NCBI RefSeq assembly: GCF_035222375.1
Contig: NW_026946363.1
Span: forward strand, 5,208,001-5,272,000
Direction of reading: 5' to 3'
Length of the DNA: 64,000 nt
Source of the DNA: Podospora pseudocomata
Taxonomy: Eukaryota; Ascomycota; Sordariomycetes; Sordariales; Podosporaceae
Under the pieces are notes generated by a model that worked only from the letters and a program-made list of their open reading frames with translations, was not told where the DNA came from and did no database searches. Positions 59,542-64,000 of this stretch are shown here, piece after piece. A program made the position numbers and the translations under genes. Numbering within the stretch: the stretch's first letter is position 1; each line of letters starts with the position of its first letter.

Positions 59542-60128
59542 TAGGGGAGTGGTGGCGTTTTTATTTGGCGTGGGCGAAAGAGAAAAAAAGACGGGATGTG
59601 TTTCCCACTCTATACCCAGTATTTTCTTATGTTGAAAGAAAGGTCATGATGTTATGACAGCCAACCTACTCTTGTTTACTCGAAATATTGGGATTGCGTG
59701 AGCAAACAACCGGACTGGTTCTGTTTTTGGCGAGGAGTAGGAGTCTTGGGGGGGAAGGGGGGGTGATGTCGTGTGTTTTACACTTGATCCTTCTTCAGAT
59801 TGGGCAACGATACTTCCTTTTTATTTTATTTTTCTTATTGGGGTGTTTTATAAGCGCTTTTGCATCGACACACCGATGGGGCCTTTTAGTCCTTCCTGTT
59901 TCCTCTTTTTACTCTTCGAATACACTTCGCCTCACAGCAGCAAACCAAAGCATAGCGTTCGGTCTCGGTCGGTGGGAAACTCACGGGGTGTGGGACGGGT
60001 CGGGGAGAGGCAGGACAGGAGAATGGGAATACCGGTGTTTTCACTTTTTTCCTATTCTCTGAAATCATCTGGAATGGAAAGGAAAGATTGCACAAATATT
60101 TTATGAAATGGGTCACGACGGGATACCC

Positions 60129-60160
<32 letters not shown>

Positions 60161-61205
60161 CTTCGCAACATTGCGCCCGCGCCTTTTTGTTACTTTATGT
60201 TCGCAACACATATACACACACTTATACCTTCTTTTCAGCGTACTCTATGTCTGTGATTTACTTTGTGTTGTTTTTGATTTCATCATATCACTTGAAGCGG
60301 ATACCTTTTCGTTTTCTTTTGCCTCGATTAGAGGTTTGTGGGTTTGCGGGTCGGGTTACCCAGAGAAGCCTGGGGTGATCAAAAAAAAACTTGACGAGTA
60401 CGTACACATGGAGTCTTTCGAAAGAGGAACGGAATTTAAGAGTATGGCACAGTTAGCTCAGTTTCGGGCCTGTTTTGGTTCGGAATCGCGATGCGTTTAT
60501 GCCGTCTTTACCTTTGATGCTGTAGACAATGTACCAACAGCCAATCCTCTGGCTAGGGTCGGATCTTGACTCTCGTAAAAGAAACAGTGAACCAAGCAAA
60601 TTGTGCAGAGAAGCTTATTTTTGCTAGCTCCGATCTATAAGATTCAAGAGATATATTGCATGTGCCTCCTTATTGGATCAGAGAGTGATATATCCTCCTG
60701 CATGGCGTCGTGATTTGAAGGGGATTTGCTCGTGTTGTGGATTGGGTCCCCGGGGTGGAGTGGGCGGTCAGCCGATTTGATGGATATGCATTTCAAGGGG
60801 GAAGAGAGGAAGGTGAGTGGTCGGTCGGAGGTTTTTGGTCTACCCTTGTCGACATGGTAGAGGGTCACAGAAGATATGGGATTGCTTCGAGAAGATTAGA
60901 TTAGATCGGTTGTCAGATGGTGGTGCTGGGTTGGGTGAGCGCTGGTGAGCAACCTACCCACTGCCTCTTGCCAATTGTGCGCCTAACCTATCAGGCAGCA
61001 ACAACACCCATCACCGGGAAAAGAGAAATGTGGGGCAAAACTGCCAGCTTGGGAAGCCACACCTCGCTGTTGCTGCTCATTCACCATCAGTCCCAACGCA
61101 AGAGAGACGACAGGAGGCATAAACCGAGAAATTAAACGACAGCTTCAACGACGAAAGACTTGCATATCGCGCGAATTATTCGACGAGACATAATTATCAA
61201 GAAAC
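59542..61205. other. Intergenic region hap2 to LSM2
   Basis: Holds the hap2 3' UTR and the LSM2 promoter. It includes a C-run followed by 29 uninterrupted T's (60132-60160). No gene is recognisable; the frames crossing the T tract are low-complexity translations. Confidence 0.6.
60132..60160 (+). repeat. Homopolymer of 29 T
   Basis: Directly preceded by six C's (60126-60131). Length is likely polymorphic and prone to sequencing error. Confidence 0.9.
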
Positions 61206-61904
61206 ATGCTCTTCTTCAGGTATGCATTTGCCCCTCTTGGCTTTCAGGCAGCGACGTTCTGGGGTGTGTTTTCATGAAATTTGGGGAGGGAAGTGAAGTG
61301 TGAATGGCGGGAAGGGAGGGGGGGAAATCACAACACCGCATCGAAACTCTCATCCATCAAGAGAGTCACCATCATGACCCAGACAAATGCAGCAATAAGG
61401 CATCACAAACACAGGCCCTCCCCTCATTCCCGACCACCACACCATCCTCATCCCATACCCGATTACCCGAATGCTAACATTTGCCTGAAAAGCTTCTTCA
61501 AAACCCTCATCGACCACGAGGTGACCGTCGAGCTCAAAAACGACATCCGCATCCGCGGCGTCCTCAAGAGTGTCGACCAATACCTCAACATCAAGCTCGA
61601 CAACATCCAGGTGGTGGATGAGCTCAAGTATCCTCACTTGGTACGACGCCCGTCATGCCGGTTATCTCTTGCAATGGAGAGTCAGCTGACAAAGGAGATG
61701 TAGAGCGCTGTCAAAAATGTCTTTATCAGAGGCTCGGTCGTGAGATATGTCCATCTGCCTTCTCAGTCGGTGGATATTGACTTGCTGGAGGATGCTACGA
61801 GGAGAGGTATGCTACATCTTGCCCAAGCTTCTGCCTGATGATAAGGGTGCTGATGATCGAAAAAAAAAACAGAGGCGGCAAACCAAGCTGTGAAGGCGAA
61901 GTGA
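61206..61904 (+). CDS. lsm2: U6 snRNA-associated Sm-like protein LSm2
   Basis: Four exons: 61206-61219, 61493-61640, 61704-61806, 61873-61904; 98 residues. LSm2 is part of the Lsm2-8 ring on the U6 3' end and the Lsm1-7 mRNA-decay ring. The product starts MLFFSFFKTLIDHEVTVELK, contains the Sm1 block IRIRGVLKSVDQYLNIKLDN and the Sm2 block VFIRGSVVRYVHLP, and ends EAANQAVKAK. Introns are 273, 63 and 66 nt, GT-AG, with branch sites GCTAACA and GCTGACA in the first two. The first exon codes only for MLFF plus two bases, so simple ORF calling misses the true start. The acceptor of the last intron follows an A-run. Confidence 0.96.
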
Positions 61905-62490
61905 GGAGACTGCTAGAGACGGCGCGGGGAGGTGAAACGAAGAAGGAGGTAGAAAAGCCAAGCTACTCGTGGCATAAGAAGTATGGCACTAACAGCCATG
62001 ACGAAAGGGGAGGTGCGCAAAAGACAACTGGTGTATTTGTTGTCCTTGCATCTCAGAGAGGTTTTGGATCTTATGCGCGGGAAGAGGAGGAGAGGTGGAA
62101 ATTGCCCAGGCTATTATTATTATTGCAAATGGGTCAAGAGTATCTTGGTGGTAAAAACATTGATACCGAGAGGAGGATAAAGGGTCATGCAGAATGTGGA
62201 ATAAAATAAGTGCGTTTAATTCCCCATAACTTTGAAGCGTGTGTGTATCTTCGCAACCTTTGCATGTCATTCCCCATTGTCACCTCTTCAACAAGACCAG
62301 CACTGTGCGCCCATGTTTGCTTTACCCATTCATCGACAATCGTGCTCTCAATTGTGAAGTTACTATTGTCTTCCCCTCACTACAAAGCCAAATCCGAGAC
62401 TTTCGATCGCATGAGGTTGAGTCATGTGTGGGGTCAAGAAAGACTTGCATATTAGCCGCTTATCCACCAACTTATTTCAACACATCAACA
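61905..62490. other. Intergenic region LSM2 to tRNA-Met
   Basis: Presumed LSM2 3' UTR and upstream flank of the tRNA. The frame at 61838-62209 overlaps the last intron and exon of LSM2 in another frame and has no family motif. Nothing else is seen. Confidence 0.6.
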
Positions 62491-62602
62491 GGGAGCTTGG
62501 CTCAGTTGGAAGAGCGCAGGTCTCATACGATTACAAGTATGATCTGGCTGTCTTAACACCAGAGTTATCCTGAGGTCGTGAGTTCGAGCCTCACAGTTCC
62601 CA
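62491..62602 (+). tRNA. tRNA-Met: Elongator tRNA-Met(CAU) with intron
   Basis: The acceptor stem GGGAGCT (62491-62497) pairs with AGTTCCC (62595-62601), with discriminator A at 62602. D arm GCTC...GAGC. Anticodon stem CAGGT/TCCTG with the T-T mismatch at the loop end also seen in yeast elongator tRNA-Met. Loop CTCATA/A gives CAT at 62524-62526. A 39-nt intron (62528-62566) follows position 37. T arm GTGAG-TTCGAGC-CTCAC. T-runs begin about 6 nt after the gene. Confidence 0.93.
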
Positions 62603-62784
62603 TCTTCTTTTGCTTTTTGAGCCTGCTCCCCCACCGGCTTGGCCTTCTTTTTACTTAACACTATTTTATTCCATCGTAAGTCCTCATATTTTGTTTCAAC
62701 TGTTACATAATGCTATGACTAAACTACGCTGGACTCTTCACCCATCCCCTATATCCCGACCTCTTCATATCCCAATCAAAACAA

Positions 62785-64000
62785 TCACCAATACACCACC
62801 CCCTCCTCCTCCTCCTCCTCCTCCTCCTCCTCCTCTCTCCCATCTACACCCTCCTTCACCTCCAGCCGTCCGCCCTTCAACCTCCCCCTCTCCACAATCC
62901 ACCGATCAATCCACCCCTTCATCCGTTTCCTGCTCTGTTCGCTCCCCACATTCACTGTCGGCACCACCCTCCCGATCCTCAAACCCATCACAAAAATCGC
63001 CAACTCCCTAAAGCTAGAATGCTCGCTATACGGCACCCCCAATAACACTCCCTCTTTGGTGCTTCCCCTCATGGGTATCAAATCCGCCTTGCGAAACCTA
63101 CTCCTCCACGCCTTTCCATACAAGAGCTGTTCCATCGGTACGCTACCCGGGGCCATATCCGCCTTGATGTTTAGGCTCTTCAAACTCGGGGGGCGGTAGT
63201 TCCACCCCGAGGGCTTGAACCCTACAATCCGGGAGAATCCAAACCGGCGATTTTCCTCGAGGTAAGAGATGAGATTCTCCTTGTTGAGGTCAGACAGCGA
63301 GGCGAGATGGACTTGCGCCTCTTGGGGGTTGGGAGTAAGGAGGGAGATGAGCTCTGGGTCGTCGAGTTGGTTCACGATTTTGAGTTTGTAAGGCGAGGCG
63401 TAGATTTTGGATTCGAGAGCGAGGGCGATGCCGACGCAGATGCGCTCTTTGCCTATGGAGTAGGTGCCGCAAAGGATGAGGAGGCGGTTTCTCTGGGAGG
63501 GTTGGGGGTTGCCTGAGAGGGCGGTGAATGCGTTCAGGGGGGCAGTGGGAGTAGGTGGTTTAGAAGGTGGTGGTGGGGGGTCATTTGTGGTGGTGGTGAA
63601 GAACTTGCTGACTGAGGTGGATGGAGTGCCGCCTTCTCGGCGACGGAGGAGGGAGTCCCATTCTTTGTCGTCGTTGGAGATGAGGGCTTGGTTGAGGAGG
63701 GACGACATCTCTGCGCAGGTGGCGATGACGTCTTTTTGCGGAGGGAAGGAGTATTTTGGGTTGAGATAGGTGGTGTCTAGATAACAGACGTCAATTTTCT
63801 GGTGCTTTGTCTTGCCTGTTACGGCGTCAATTGTCTCTGGGCGGAGGTGAGGGTGCTCAAGGTGAGCTTGACAGGCTCGGAAATCCCCACAGTGCAAGAT
63901 CCGATGTGTCTTGCCTCCTCCCATGGCCTTCTCAAACAAGAATAGAGAGCTACCGGGGCAATGGTTGGCGGGGATCATTGTTACTGTGACCCCCTTTGTG
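62785..64000 (-). CDS. pso2: PSO2/SNM1 DNA crosslink-repair nuclease, 3' part
   Basis: Open minus-strand frame of 404 residues that continues past the right edge; the N-terminal part, including the HxHxDH motif, lies outside the window. SNM1 enzymes are metallo-beta-lactamase/beta-CASP 5' exonucleases acting on interstrand crosslinks. Visible: VTMIPANHCPGSSLFLFE (lactamase motif 3), HCGDFR, VCYLDTTYLNP, then an insertion with Pro/Thr runs, GTYSIGKERI, GFKPSGWNYR and PYSEHSSFREL (beta-CASP motifs), VNVGSEQSRKRM, and a run of about eleven Glu encoded by a CTC repeat just before the end GVVYW. The internal Met at 63978 is not the start, since coding continues upstream. Confidence 0.95.
   Translation of the reverse strand, partial: TKGVTVTMIPANHCPGSSLFLFEKAMGGGKTHRILHCGDFRACQAHLEHPHLRPETIDAVTGKTKHQKIDVCYLDTTYLNPKYSFPPQKDVIATCAEMSSLLNQALISNDDKEWDSLLRRREGGTPSTSVSKFFTTTTNDPPPPPSKPPTPTAPLNAFTALSGNPQPSQRNRLLILCGTYSIGKERICVGIALALESKIYASPYKLKIVNQLDDPELISLLTPNPQEAQVHLASLSDLNKENLISYLEENRRFGFSRIVGFKPSGWNYRPPSLKSLNIKADMAPGSVPMEQLLYGKAWRSRFRKADLIPMRGSTKEGVLLGVPYSEHSSFRELAIFVMGLRIGRVVPTVNVGSEQSRKRMKGWIDRWIVERGRLKGGRLEVKEGVDGREEEEEEEEEEEGVVYW
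62803..62835. repeat. CTC trinucleotide repeat encoding polyglutamate
   Basis: About eleven tandem CTC (GAG on the coding strand) units within the PSO2 C-terminus. Copy-number change would alter only the length of an acidic run. Confidence 0.85.

Overview
This window looks like a chromosome segment of a filamentous ascomycete, most likely a Sordariomycete close to Sordariales. The evidence is short introns (mostly 50-70 nt) with GTAAGT/GTATGT donors and CTAAC or CTGAC branch sites, roughly balanced base composition, tRNA genes with introns after position 37, and proteins of clear Pezizomycotina type (Rax2, FlbC-like, HapB/Hap2). Nothing points to a prokaryote, virus or intact transposon. All gene models were built by eye from reading frames, splice signals and remembered family motifs; no database search was possible.

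Layout. 1-5.3 kb: rax2 (polarity marker) and tRNA-Ile. 5.3-15.2 kb: gene-poor DNA with a degenerate 15-bp repeat. 15.2-17.8 kb: a FlbC-type C2H2 regulator behind a leader of more than 1 kb that is almost free of ATG. 17.8-27.1 kb: a 9.4-kb gap between two converging gene ends. 27.1-43.0 kb: a dense housekeeping block of SF3B1 (-), a UBE3D/Ipa1-like protein (+), OGG1 (-), U2AF large subunit (+), RPS13 (+), an Sdc1/DPY-30 subunit (-) and FAN1 (+), arranged largely as divergent pairs. 45.7-48.3 kb: a conserved-looking, unnamed disordered nuclear protein (-) with about 1.5 kb of ATG-free upstream sequence. 48.3-55.7 kb: gene-poor DNA between two divergent promoters. 55.8-59.5 kb: Hap2/HapB (CCAAT-binding subunit), preceded by six CCAAT boxes in 148 bp and a probable three-exon leader. 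61.2-64.0 kb: LSM2, tRNA-Met, and the 3' part of PSO2/SNM1 running off the right edge.

Themes. Three spliceosome genes (SF3B1, U2AF65, LSM2) and three DNA-repair genes (OGG1, FAN1, PSO2; the last two both act on interstrand crosslinks) share the window. SF3B1 carries tryptophan ligand motifs of the kind bound by the UHM domain of U2AF65. The U2AF65 gene itself appears to need a GC-AG intron to make its conserved C-terminus.

The most informative new signal is strand-specific loss of ATG triplets. It outlines long, otherwise invisible 5' leaders upstream of the three regulatory-looking genes (flbC-like, the unnamed gene, hap2), and in hap2 it matches predicted leader exons while ATGs are common in the predicted introns. 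I found no CRISPR array, gene cluster for secondary metabolism, or clearly new multi-gene system.
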